64,000 nucleotides of DNA, taken from NCBI GenBank assembly GCA_937895345.1, contig CALAWP010000078.1, positions 1-64,000 of the forward strand, read 5' to 3'. Each line of letters starts with the position of its first letter. Position 1 is the first letter of the stretch. Source of the stretch: an uncultured Paenibacillus sp. GTDB taxonomy: Bacteria > Bacillota > Bacilli > Paenibacillales > Paenibacillaceae. Below are positions 52,604 to 60,263 of the stretch, in pieces. The notes beneath the pieces were generated by a model. The model was not told the origin of the DNA and made no database searches. It saw only the letters and a list, made by a program, of their open reading frames with translations. The translations under genes and the position numbers were made by a program.

Positions 52604-53797
52604 ATGAAAGCTGCTCAGAACGGCAGTCGGGGAAGGCCGGACTTTCTGCTTCTCATCATGACGCTGCTGCTCGTAGGCTTTGGAATCGTGATGGTATTCA
52701 GCGCAAGCTCCGGCATAGGCGTAGTTTCGGACAAGCTGGGCAACGACGCGCTGTACTTCACGAAGCGCCAGCTGCTGTTTGCCGGTCTCGGCGTTTTTAT
52801 GATGCTCGTCATGATGAACATGCGATATCAGGTGTTCAAGCGGGGATTCATCTTGTTTTTTATTCCCGTCGTAATCATGCTGGTGCTCGTCCCGTTCATC
52901 GGCGTGCAGCTCAACGGCGCGCGAAGCTGGTTCGGCGTCGGCTCGCTCGGTATCCAGCCGACCGAGCCGGCCAAGCTGGCGCTTATATTGTACCTCGGGG
53001 CGCTTATCTCCAAGAAGGGAGAAAAGTTCCGCGATTTCAAGAAAGGATTGCTTCCCGTCATCATTATCGTTTGTTTCGTTTGCGGCCTGATTATGCTGCA
53101 GCCCGATCTGGGCTCCTGCCTGGTCATCGCCGCGAGCGCCACCGTTATGATTATGGCGGGCGGGGCCAATTTGAAGCAAGTTTTCCTGTCGCTGACCGTC
53201 GGCATCCTGGTCCTCATTCCGATCGTATCCGTAGCGTATCTCATCAAGCCTGGAGCTTGGGAGTACCGGATCAAGCGATTTACGTCATTTGCCGATCCGA
53301 TGGCTTATGCGCAGAACGATGCCTGGCAGCTCGTTTCCTCGCTGCAGGCGCTCGGTCACGGCGGATTGTCCGGAGCCGGCTTCGGCGAAAGCGTGCAGAA
53401 GCTGCATTATCTCCAATATCCATACAATGACTTTATCTTTTCGATTATCGGCGAGGAGTTCGGGTTTATCGGCAGCACCATCTTTCTGCTGTTTTACCTG
53501 GCCTTCTTGTGGCGCGGCCTGATTGTGGCGCTGCGTTGCCCGGATCACTACGGCACGGTCGTCGGCGTCGGCATCATCGGCTTGCTGGCCGTCCAGACGT
53601 TCATTAACGTCGGCGGCGTGACGGGCACCATCCCGCTTACGGGCGTGACCCTTCCGTTTATCAGCTACGGCGGTTCTTCGCTGCTTGCCACCTTGATGTC
53701 CATGGGGGTATTGCTTAGCATTTCAAGGGAATACAATCGAACGGAATTGCCGGAACAACCGGCGAAGAACAGACTTGCGGTCATTACAAATAAATAA
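52604..53797 (+). CDS. ftsW: SEDS family peptidoglycan glycosyltransferase FtsW
   Basis: A 397-residue polytopic membrane protein with about ten helices. Family motifs: VFSASS in the first helix, GARSWF in the second extracellular loop, QPTEPAKLALI, LQPDLGS, NDFIFSIIGEEFGFIG, and PFISYGGSSLL. SEDS proteins polymerise lipid II together with a class B PBP; FtsW works at the septum. Assignment as FtsW rather than RodA or SpoVE rests on overall look and the ylaN neighbourhood seen in Bacillus, so it is not certain. No clear Shine-Dalgarno sequence precedes the ATG. Confidence 0.88.
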   Translation: MKAAQNGSRGRPDFLLLIMTLLLVGFGIVMVFSASSGIGVVSDKLGNDALYFTKRQLLFAGLGVFMMLVMMNMRYQVFKRGFILFFIPVVIMLVLVPFIGVQLNGARSWFGVGSLGIQPTEPAKLALILYLGALISKKGEKFRDFKKGLLPVIIIVCFVCGLIMLQPDLGSCLVIAASATVMIMAGGANLKQVFLSLTVGILVLIPIVSVAYLIKPGAWEYRIKRFTSFADPMAYAQNDAWQLVSSLQALGHGGLSGAGFGESVQKLHYLQYPYNDFIFSIIGEEFGFIGSTIFLLFYLAFLWRGLIVALRCPDHYGTVVGVGIIGLLAVQTFINVGGVTGTIPLTGVTLPFISYGGSSLLATLMSMGVLLSISREYNRTELPEQPAKNRLAVITNK

Positions 53798-53808
53798 GCG
53801 AATCAAAA

Positions 53809-53839
53809 ACGGCGCGCCTCCGTCATGGAGGCGCGCCGT
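53809..53839. terminator. Terminator between ftsW and the convergent Asp23 gene
   Basis: ACGGCGCGCCTCC-GTCAT-GGAGGCGCGCCGT is a perfect 13-bp stem with A-rich flank on the left (T-run for the minus strand). Likely bidirectional. Confidence 0.85.
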
Positions 53840-53862
53840 ATGTATTTGCGCGCTGCTGCGCT

Positions 53863-54240
53863 TTACTTCAATCTTTGCTGCGGCTCTTCCGGCTCATCTT
53901 CCTTGAAAGCGACGCCTTCCACCTTCACGTTCACTTCCACGACTTGAAGTCCGGTCATATTTTCTACCGATTCGCGCACGTTCAGCTGCAGCTGCTTGCA
54001 TACTTCCTGAATCGGAATGCCGTAATGCACGATGATTCGCAGGTCGATGGCCGCTTCCAGCTGACCGACTTCCACGGATACGCCTTTTTGCACGTTTTTG
54101 CCGCTAAGACGTTTGGCAAGCCCTTCGGATATGCCGCCCGACATTGCCGCGATTCCTGGCGTCTCGAGTGCCGCAAGTCCCGCAATTGTAGCTACTACGT
54201 CGTCAGAAATACGGATGATTCCAGTTTGGTCTTGGGTCAT
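53863..54240 (-). CDS. Asp23/Gls24 family protein (YqhY-like)
   Basis: A 125-residue Asp23 family protein. Family core: ISDDVVATIAGLAALETPGIAAMSGGI, then VSVEVGQLEAAIDLRIIVHYGIPI and VEVNVKVEGV. Bacillus YqhY, to which it is closest by eye, influences acetyl-CoA carboxylase and lipid synthesis. The C-terminus is acidic (KEDEPEEPQQ). ATG at 54240 has GAGGAG 8 bases upstream; the GTG three codons earlier is too close. It is a single gene convergent with ftsW. The YloU protein at 18971-19330 is the paralogue. Confidence 0.9.
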   Translation of the reverse strand: MTQDQTGIIRISDDVVATIAGLAALETPGIAAMSGGISEGLAKRLSGKNVQKGVSVEVGQLEAAIDLRIIVHYGIPIQEVCKQLQLNVRESVENMTGLQVVEVNVKVEGVAFKEDEPEEPQQRLK

Positions 54241-54449
54241 GTCATCCACTCCTCAATTTGCCATATATGTTTATTGTAATGGAACTTTCGCCCCGAAGCA
54301 AGGCGCGGTCCGAAGCGGCAGTCCGCCGCCCGGCGAGCCGGACGGCAAACCAAGCGTAAACGGCTGGCGCCTTACTTAGGAGACGCAGCTTACGTTTCGC
54401 GTTGACAGATAAGCTCGGTATAAGGTGAAACTATAATTGCTTCTAGGTT

Positions 54450-54478
54450 AAAAAAAGCAGACCCTGGTCAGGATCTGC
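54450..54478 (-). terminator. Terminator of ylaN
   Basis: On the minus strand GCAGATCCTG/CAGGGTCTGC is followed by seven T. The rest of the 54241-54449 gap shows no recognisable signal other than GC-rich imperfect hairpins near 54310-54350. Confidence 0.8.
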
Positions 54479-54761
54479 CTTTACGGTCCAAAGCTTCGTA
54501 CAGCACGGCCAAATTTCTCTCCAGACGGCTCATCATATCCTTGCCGGCGGATTCGGAAACCAATCCCGCCCTGACGGCGAAATCGACTTCACGGGAAAAA
54601 CCGTACATTTGGGTGTCCAACACTTCTTCATACAACGGACATTGACGCGTCGTCAAATTTTCCATTTGGACTTCGATCAGCTTTTCTATCTTATTAGCGT
54701 CTTCCTGCAGAAGACGAATCGCTCGTTCATGCAGCAGTTCGGTTAACTCCGGTGCAGACAT
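54468..54761 (-). CDS. ylaN: YlaN family protein (DUF1507)
   Basis: A 97-residue helical protein. YlaN binds ferrous iron and relieves Fur-mediated repression in Bacillus and Staphylococcus. Signature stretches: DANKIEKLIEVQMENLT, QCPLYEEVLDTQMYGFSREVDFAV and GKDMMSRLERNLAVLYEAL. ATG at 54761 follows GGGGGGATCGAA. Its own stop lies within the terminator stem. No fur gene is in the window. The following HPr-like gene lies upstream on the same strand with its own ribosome binding site and 140 bases of spacer. Confidence 0.93.
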   Translation of the reverse strand: MSAPELTELLHERAIRLLQEDANKIEKLIEVQMENLTTRQCPLYEEVLDTQMYGFSREVDFAVRAGLVSESAGKDMMSRLERNLAVLYEALDRKGRS

Positions 54762-54901
54762 TTCGATCCCCCCTGTGCGCATACCGCCAACTTCTATACC
54801 TTTTATATTAGACGAAAAACGGGGAATGCACAAGGACAAAACAGTTAAGCGCCCCTTCCGCTTCGAAAGGGACGCTTGAAACCTGCAACACATCGCATAA
54901 T

Positions 54902-55144
54902 TTAGTCCGTGATGACCGTTACGTTCAGGCCGTGCTTGGCAAACACTTCGGCCATCGCTTTTTTCGCTTCGTCGGCGTCCGGTCCGTGAACATGCAGCTC
55001 GTACGCGTGACCTCCCACCAGCGTCGTGAACAGTCCGAGGATGCTCTTGACATCGATATATTTGCTTTCGGCTTGAAGAACGATGGATGAAGTAAATTTG
55101 CTAGCCGTTTGCGAAATTTCTACAATCGCTGCGTTATTGGACAT
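54902..55144 (-). CDS. HPr-like protein lacking the phosphorylatable histidine
   Basis: An 80-residue protein with the HPr fold: QTASKF, the VKSILGLFTTLV stretch around the regulatory-Ser helix (Ser46 equivalent), and DADEAKKAMAEVF. It lacks the first beta strand and the HARPA active site; when QTASK is aligned, the catalytic His15 position is Asn and Arg17 is Ala. It therefore cannot carry phosphate from enzyme I. Like Crh it may work only through Ser phosphorylation by HPr kinase, for example as a CcpA corepressor. ATG at 55144 has GGAGGGA six bases upstream. It is a single gene between ylaN and the M29 aminopeptidase. Confidence 0.82.
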   Translation of the reverse strand: MSNNAAIVEISQTASKFTSSIVLQAESKYIDVKSILGLFTTLVGGHAYELHVHGPDADEAKKAMAEVFAKHGLNVTVITD

Positions 55145-55249
55145 GGGAGATCCCTCCAAACATATTAGTAAAGCTTACCTTTGACAACATGATACCGTGA
55201 ATCGAATCATCCATCAAGAGGGTTGGTGAAAAAAACGCTTCATTAGCAA

Positions 55250-56365
55250 TTATTTCAAGTTTTCCGGATTGAGCGGCTCCAGCTCGGGAACGACAAATCG
55301 TCCGTCTTTGCGGATCAGCACGTCGTCGAAGTAGATTTCGCCGCCGCCGTATTCCGGGCGCTGGATCAGCACCAGATCCCAATGGACGGACGACCGGTTG
55401 CCGTTGTCCGTTTCCTCATAGGCCTGCCCCGGCGTAAAATGAAGGCTGCCCGCAATTTTTTCGTCGAACAAAATATCGTTCATCGGATGCAAAATATGCG
55501 GGTTGAATCCGATGGCGAATTCCCCGATATAGCGCGCTCCTTCGTCCATGTCCAAAATTTCGTTCAGGCGCGCGTTGTCGTTGCTTTCCGCATGCACAAT
55601 TTTGCCGTCTTGAAAGGTGAAGGACACGTTCTGAAACGTCACGCCGGAGTATACGCTCGGCGCGTTGTACGTAATCGTTCCTTGCACGGAATCGCGCACG
55701 GGCGCGCTGAATACTTCACCGTCGGGGATGTTGCGGTGCCCGGAGCATTTTTTGGCGCCGATGCCCTTTATCGAGAACGTAAGGTCAGTGCCTGGGGACA
55801 CGATGCGCACCTTGTCGGTGCGGACCATCAGCTCCTGCAGCGGCTCCATCGCCCGTTCCATCTTGGAATAGTCCAGGTTGCACACGTCGAAATAAAAATC
55901 CTCGAACGCTTCCGTGCTCATCTTGGCAAGCTGGGCCATGGACGGATTCGGATACCGCAAAATGACCCATTTCGTTTTTTTGACGCGCTGCTCCATATGT
56001 ACAGGATTGCGATAGATCTGCTCGTAAAGCCTCATCTGCGCGTCGGGAACGTCCGCGAGCTCGTTGACGTTGCTGCCGGACCGGACCGCAATGTAGCCTT
56101 GCATTTGCTTCATGCGCTCCAGATCCAGCTTCGCCCACAGCTCGATCCCTTCTCTGGTCGCGTGCTTCAGCTGCGTTCTTAGAACCGACCGGTCGCTAAG
56201 CTCGAGAAACGGCCGGCCGCCGCGCGCCGCCACCTCCTCCACCAAACATTTCGCCAATTCCAGCTCGGAACCGATCATATCGATCAATACGTTTTCTCCC
56301 GGCTGAACGTCGATGGAATACCTTACAAGGTTTTGCGCCAGCTTCTGCAGTCTCGGATCCCGCAT
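55250..56365 (-). CDS. M29 family aminopeptidase (AmpS/AmpII type)
   Basis: A 371-residue cytosolic metallo-aminopeptidase of family M29. Metal-ligand regions: GHRNIPDGEVFSAPV (Glu), IGEFAIGFNP (Glu), GSLHFTPGQAYEE (His) and SSVHWDLV (His, Asp). The broad-specificity enzymes of this family release N-terminal residues from peptides and help protein turnover. AAAGGAG lies 8 bases before the ATG. The length is slightly shorter than the usual ~410 residues, with the N-terminal domain intact. Confidence 0.93.
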   Translation of the reverse strand: MRDPRLQKLAQNLVRYSIDVQPGENVLIDMIGSELELAKCLVEEVAARGGRPFLELSDRSVLRTQLKHATREGIELWAKLDLERMKQMQGYIAVRSGSNVNELADVPDAQMRLYEQIYRNPVHMEQRVKKTKWVILRYPNPSMAQLAKMSTEAFEDFYFDVCNLDYSKMERAMEPLQELMVRTDKVRIVSPGTDLTFSIKGIGAKKCSGHRNIPDGEVFSAPVRDSVQGTITYNAPSVYSGVTFQNVSFTFQDGKIVHAESNDNARLNEILDMDEGARYIGEFAIGFNPHILHPMNDILFDEKIAGSLHFTPGQAYEETDNGNRSSVHWDLVLIQRPEYGGGEIYFDDVLIRKDGRFVVPELEPLNPENLK

Positions 56366-56454
56366 TTGTCGCCACTCCTTTGCTCATGCTCTCGTGAATC
56401 GCTTGTTGCTTTGGGCCGTACCTTCCACATCCACATCGTACCATGAAACGTTCG

Positions 56455-57165
56455 TTATTGCACCGGATTCGCGGCGTCTCCGTTAAATTGTCCGAACCGT
56501 ACGGACGTTTGCCGGATTTCCCGCACTTCGCGGCCGCCGCGGCTATACGTAAACCGCGTCGTCTCGTCCATCTTCAGCGGCAGCAGCTTGTCGGGATCGA
56601 TGACGATCTCGTATTGCGAGTCGACCTTCAGCGTCTTCAGCATGGCGTCCAGCTGCTTGCGCGAGCGGTCAAGCTCGCTTTTCCACCGGTCGATCGCATC
56701 GGCGCTGCCTTGCGGCAAACTGGCGGCTATGGCGTCCATCTCTTGGCTCAGCCGCTCCTCCCATAGCCTCTTGGCCTCCGTTTCGTCGGCCGCCGTTCTC
56801 AATGTGACCGTTTCCGTCGCCGCCCCGCGTTCCGGCCGTACCGCCGTCACGCCGCGATTATGTTTGCTCAGCATTTCCAGCGTCTGGATCGGGCTCCAGC
56901 CATAGGCCGACTGCTCCTCCGCCTGAACGGTCAGCGGCTTGTGATTGACGACCTTCCCTTCGAACGTCCGGGGCTTGAACGTCACTCCGCCTTCCATCCC
57001 CATGCTTGTCGATCCCGTAAAGACGTATTGATCCATCGCGGCAAGCCCCGAATACGACAAGGTGAGCAGCTGCTCGGGAGAACGCCCGTCCGACGCTCCG
57101 CATCCTCCGAGCCAGAACGCCGCCAACACCGCCAGCGCGAGCCTTCCAAGCCGGTTCCCATTCAC
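56455..57165 (-). CDS. Hypothetical lipoprotein
   Basis: A 236-residue putative lipoprotein with a short basic start, a hydrophobic helix and the lipobox LGGC (Cys22). The mature part is mostly charged, with a beta-rich start (YVFTGSTSMGMEGGVTFK) and a coiled helical middle (about 120-175, RWKSELDRSRKQLDAML). The end returns to strands (YEIVIDPDKLLPLKMDETTRFTY), a pattern seen in LolA/LppX-like lipid-binding domains. I do not recognise a family. GTG start at 57165 with AAGGTGTGATC before it. It lies between the M29 gene and the diguanylate cyclase, on the same strand, after a terminator. Confidence 0.75.
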   Translation of the reverse strand: MNGNRLGRLALAVLAAFWLGGCGASDGRSPEQLLTLSYSGLAAMDQYVFTGSTSMGMEGGVTFKPRTFEGKVVNHKPLTVQAEEQSAYGWSPIQTLEMLSKHNRGVTAVRPERGAATETVTLRTAADETEAKRLWEERLSQEMDAIAASLPQGSADAIDRWKSELDRSRKQLDAMLKTLKVDSQYEIVIDPDKLLPLKMDETTRFTYSRGGREVREIRQTSVRFGQFNGDAANPVQ

Positions 57166-57274
57166 GATTCGATCACACCTTCCCTTATACTAAAGCGCGC
57201 TGATCGCAAGGCGCCTCCCCTCTATCCTCCCATAAAGCGGCAATCCTTATACGAACCGTATACTTTCAGCATGC

Positions 57275-57301
57275 AAAAAGAGACATCCTTTCGGATGTCC
57301 C
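57275..57301 (-). terminator. Terminator of the diguanylate cyclase gene
   Basis: On the minus strand GGGACATCC-GAAA-GGATGTCTC is followed by five T; the stem touches the stop codon. Confidence 0.88.
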
Positions 57302-59262
57302 TAATTGCCGATCATAATGCAGTTTCGGCCGCTGTTCTTCGCTTCGTACAGCGCCATGTCGGCGCGATAGAATAACGATTCGACGCTGATTTTGTCGTTG
57401 TCGGACGTCCATTCCGACACGCCGCAGGAGACAGTCACCTTCGGATTCGTTTCCCGGGCGACATGCTCCCTGATTCGTTCTGCGATGCGCAAAGCCTGGT
57501 CCGTCCGGATGCCGGGCAAATAAACCGCCAGCTCCTCGCCTCCCCACCGTGCCGCAATATCGCCCTGCCGAATGGCGGCCGATATAATGCCGCTCACCTG
57601 GATCAAGATTTGATCCCCGACCTGATGGCCGAACGTGTCGTTGATCGTCTTGAAATGGTCGATGTCGACCAGAATAAGCGAACCGAACTGATCTTTGCGC
57701 TGCCGGCTCTGAATTTGCTCGTTCAAATAATGGCGGGCGTGAAGGCCCGTCAACGTGTCCGTAATGACCATCCGACGAACGGCGGCGTGCAGGGAGGCGT
57801 TCGTTACGGCCAACCCGATGTGCGTGCTCATGACCTGCAGCAGCTTGTAATTGTCGTAAGAGAAAAAATTCGGAATTTTGTGGGTGACGAGAATGACGCC
57901 CTCTACTTCCCCTTCGACGAATATCGGCGCCGCAATCAGCGATCTCGAGCCCGTATTGTCCATCAGCTTGGAGCTGACGACGCGCGTGTTCCAATAATCG
58001 GATATAATAAGCGGTTCTTTGGTCCGGTAAACGATGCCGCAGAAGCCGTATTCGGGCGAAAACTTCTCGCTTGCCATTGCCGGGATGTTGCTGGACTTGA
58101 CCGCAAACTGGGCCTTCTCTTTGTCCAACTGAAGGACGCAGCAATAGTCGGCGTCGAAGATCGACAGAAGCTCGCTCGTCGCGAACTGAAAAATTTCCTT
58201 CAGCCGCAGCGACTGGTTCAGCCGCTTGGTCATCTCGTTGATCAGCCTGAGCTCGTTGATCAGAAGATTGGACTGTTCGTACAGCTTCGCATTCTCGAAG
58301 GCGGAGCCCGCCGTGTCCGCCAGCAGCAAAAAAGCGGGCAGATCCGATTCGTCCCAGCGGTCGCGGCCGATGGAGATGCACAATACGCCGTAGGCCGCCT
58401 GCTTGCCGGTCAACGGCACCGCCAGCCGGATCACGCCGCCGCGGTCCTGCTCCGTTGCCGGCTTTCCGTCCAGGAAAGCTTGCGCGACGATATCGTGGGC
58501 CGTATTTTTGAAGACGAGCGGCTTCACCCTCGGATCGCCGTCCACGTAATCCTGCGACAAATAAACGAACACTTCCGAGCTTGGATACAGCTGTTCCAGG
58601 CTGCGAAGCATTTCCGAAATAACCGACGTGACGTCGAATTGGTCGTAAAGCCGCTTGGCGGACAAAAACAAGGCGTCCCGGCGGCTCGCTTCTCTGTCCG
58701 AGCGCTGCTGGTGCGCCAAAATGTCCTTTACGTACGTCTGCTCGAAGCTCCGGTAGAAGCAGCTGCGGAAATGAAGCGCGCAAGCCTGCAGCTCGGACGG
58801 TCCGGGGAGCTGTCCTTCCTGCGCTTCGTACAGCAGCACGGCGAACGTCTGCCCGTCCTTCCGCCTGCGGATCGGAACCGCGGCCGCCGGACCGCCGGGC
58901 GTCTGTTCCGTTCGCGCGGCATGGCCGGCGGCCGCCTCCTCCAGCAGGCCGGCCGCATAGCCGAAGTCCAGCCCGTCCGGCGGTTCCGGCCTGCCGTCGA
59001 TCGCCGCCGCATGGCAGCGCCCGCCTTTGTCGAATATCGCAAACTTGCCGCCTCCGAACAAGGGCAGCTCGGACGCTTCGCCAAGCCATTGCCGGAAGCC
59101 CTCCTTCAGTAAGGACGGCAAATAGGGCTCGTCCGCGTCGCGTATGTCTTCGTCGGCAAACCAGATATGAGATTTGGCGTCGTCCGTCGTTCGATCTACC
59201 ATGTCCCACACACGATCCTTTCCCTTGACAGCAGGAAAATAACTTTTCATAGTTATCATCAT
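57301..59262 (-). CDS. GAF-GGDEF diguanylate cyclase
   Basis: A 653-residue soluble enzyme expected to make cyclic di-GMP. N-terminal ~180 residues form an unassigned sensor-like region; two GAF-like domains follow (about 205-335 and 355-490), then the GGDEF domain (about 495-650). The active site is GGEEL at 574-578, a functional variant. RQGD sits five residues before it, matching the RxxD inhibitory I-site, so product feedback is likely. No membrane segment is seen. The start is uncertain: no good ribosome binding site precedes the first ATGs (59262 or 59250). No EAL or HD-GYP partner is in the window. Confidence 0.93.
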   Translation of the reverse strand: MMITMKSYFPAVKGKDRVWDMVDRTTDDAKSHIWFADEDIRDADEPYLPSLLKEGFRQWLGEASELPLFGGGKFAIFDKGGRCHAAAIDGRPEPPDGLDFGYAAGLLEEAAAGHAARTEQTPGGPAAAVPIRRRKDGQTFAVLLYEAQEGQLPGPSELQACALHFRSCFYRSFEQTYVKDILAHQQRSDREASRRDALFLSAKRLYDQFDVTSVISEMLRSLEQLYPSSEVFVYLSQDYVDGDPRVKPLVFKNTAHDIVAQAFLDGKPATEQDRGGVIRLAVPLTGKQAAYGVLCISIGRDRWDESDLPAFLLLADTAGSAFENAKLYEQSNLLINELRLINEMTKRLNQSLRLKEIFQFATSELLSIFDADYCCVLQLDKEKAQFAVKSSNIPAMASEKFSPEYGFCGIVYRTKEPLIISDYWNTRVVSSKLMDNTGSRSLIAAPIFVEGEVEGVILVTHKIPNFFSYDNYKLLQVMSTHIGLAVTNASLHAAVRRMVITDTLTGLHARHYLNEQIQSRQRKDQFGSLILVDIDHFKTINDTFGHQVGDQILIQVSGIISAAIRQGDIAARWGGEELAVYLPGIRTDQALRIAERIREHVARETNPKVTVSCGVSEWTSDNDKISVESLFYRADMALYEAKNSGRNCIMIGN

Positions 59263-59389
59263 ACTTTATTTTTAAGAAATTTGCACTATCCCTCCCATAA
59301 TTTATAGGACTTTAGGCGCTTTTTGGTCTATTTGCCCAATATTTCGGGACAACGTCCCATGTCGCAACGAAATTGAACGCGATGCTTCC
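59263..59389. other. Spacer between divergent diguanylate cyclase and rpsD
   Basis: AT-rich divergent promoter region. On the minus strand TAGACC, 18 bases, TATAAA (near 59300-59330) could be the cyclase promoter, with low certainty. GGGACAACGTCCC at about 59345-59357 is a short inverted repeat of unknown role. Confidence 0.35.
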
Positions 59390-59417
59390 TTGACTTTTCT
59401 TGCGATTCTCCTATAAT
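59390..59417 (+). promoter_or_regulatory. Promoter of rpsD
   Basis: TTGACT (59390-59395) and TATAAT (59412-59417) are 16 bp apart. Transcription would start near 59424, giving a leader of about 165 bases. Confidence 0.75.
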
Positions 59418-59423
59418 ATTAAT

Positions 59424-59590
59424 TGTTGAAATCATGGGCGTACGGTTTTGTGTCACCCTCAGGAGCGCACTGCTGATGAGCCAGCGGCTGAACTGTTCAT
59501 CAGAGTCGGACATTCGTCTGAACGCCGGTGTTCTCCCCGAAACACAACCCCATTCTCAAACTTAATTTGATGAAGGAGTTAATTCGACGA
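59424..59590 (+). ncRNA. Structured 5' leader of rpsD (probable S4 autoregulatory leader)
   Basis: The leader is long and foldable: CTGATGA ... TCATCAG pair around a GC-rich loop near 59473-59506, and GTGTC/GGTGTT...AACAC segments offer a further long-range pairing. In Bacillus, rpsD is autoregulated by S4 binding to such a leader. Identity as that element is inferred from position and structure; I could not match it to a consensus. Confidence 0.5.
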
Positions 59591-60190
59591 ATGGCACGTT
59601 ATACAGGACCCAAATTCAAACTTAGCCGCCGCCTCGGCATTTCCTTGAGCGGCAACGGCAAAGATCTTAAGAGACCTTTCCCTCCGGGACAGCACGGCCC
59701 TAACCAACGCCGCAAAGTGAGCGGCTACGGCCTGCAATTGATGGAGAAGCAAAAGCTGCGCCATATGTACGGCTTGGGCGAGAAGCAATTCCGCAACCTG
59801 TACGACAGAGCGGCCAAGATGAAAGGTAAAGCGGGCGAAAACTTCATGGCGCTGCTGGAAAGCCGCCTGGACAACCTCGTTTACCGCCTTGCTTTCGCCA
59901 ATTCCCGCGCAGGCGCCCGTCAGCTCGTATCCCACGGGCATGTGACGGTCAACGGCAAAAAGGTCGACATCGCTTCCTACACGGTTTCCATCGGCGACGT
60001 GATCGGACTGCGCGAGCGCAGCCGTTCCCTGAAATCCGTCAAAGAAGCTGTGGAGGGCCGTCATCACCTTCCGAACTATTTGGAATTTAACGAAGCCGCA
60101 ATGGAAGGCAAATACGTTCGTTTGCCTGACCGTTCCGAGCTTTCGCAAGAAATCGACGAGAAGCAAATCGTCGAGTTCTACAGCCGTTAA
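59591..60190 (+). CDS. rpsD: 30S ribosomal protein S4
   Basis: A 199-residue primary rRNA-binding protein. It begins MARYTGPKFKLSRRLG and has the S4 domain SRLDNLVYRLAFANSRAGARQLVSHGHVTVNG. The Cys-containing zinc knuckle of some S4 proteins is absent, as in Bacillus. ATG at 59591 with AAGGAG 10 bases upstream; an in-frame extension upstream lies in the leader. Single-gene unit with its own promoter, leader and terminator. Confidence 0.97.
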   Translation: MARYTGPKFKLSRRLGISLSGNGKDLKRPFPPGQHGPNQRRKVSGYGLQLMEKQKLRHMYGLGEKQFRNLYDRAAKMKGKAGENFMALLESRLDNLVYRLAFANSRAGARQLVSHGHVTVNGKKVDIASYTVSIGDVIGLRERSRSLKSVKEAVEGRHHLPNYLEFNEAAMEGKYVRLPDRSELSQEIDEKQIVEFYSR

Positions 60191-60214
60191 TTTTCAATCG
60201 ATACGCAGTCCAAA

Positions 60215-60255
60215 AAGGGCGTTCCGAAGCTTATGCTCCGGAACGCCCTTTCTTT
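60215..60255. terminator. Terminator between rpsD and floT
   Basis: AAGGGCGTTCCG ... CGGAACGCCCTT is a perfect 12-bp stem followed by TTCTTTT on the plus strand and preceded by AAAAA (T-run for the minus strand), so it can serve both convergent genes. Confidence 0.92.
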
Positions 60256-60263
60256 TATGGAGT

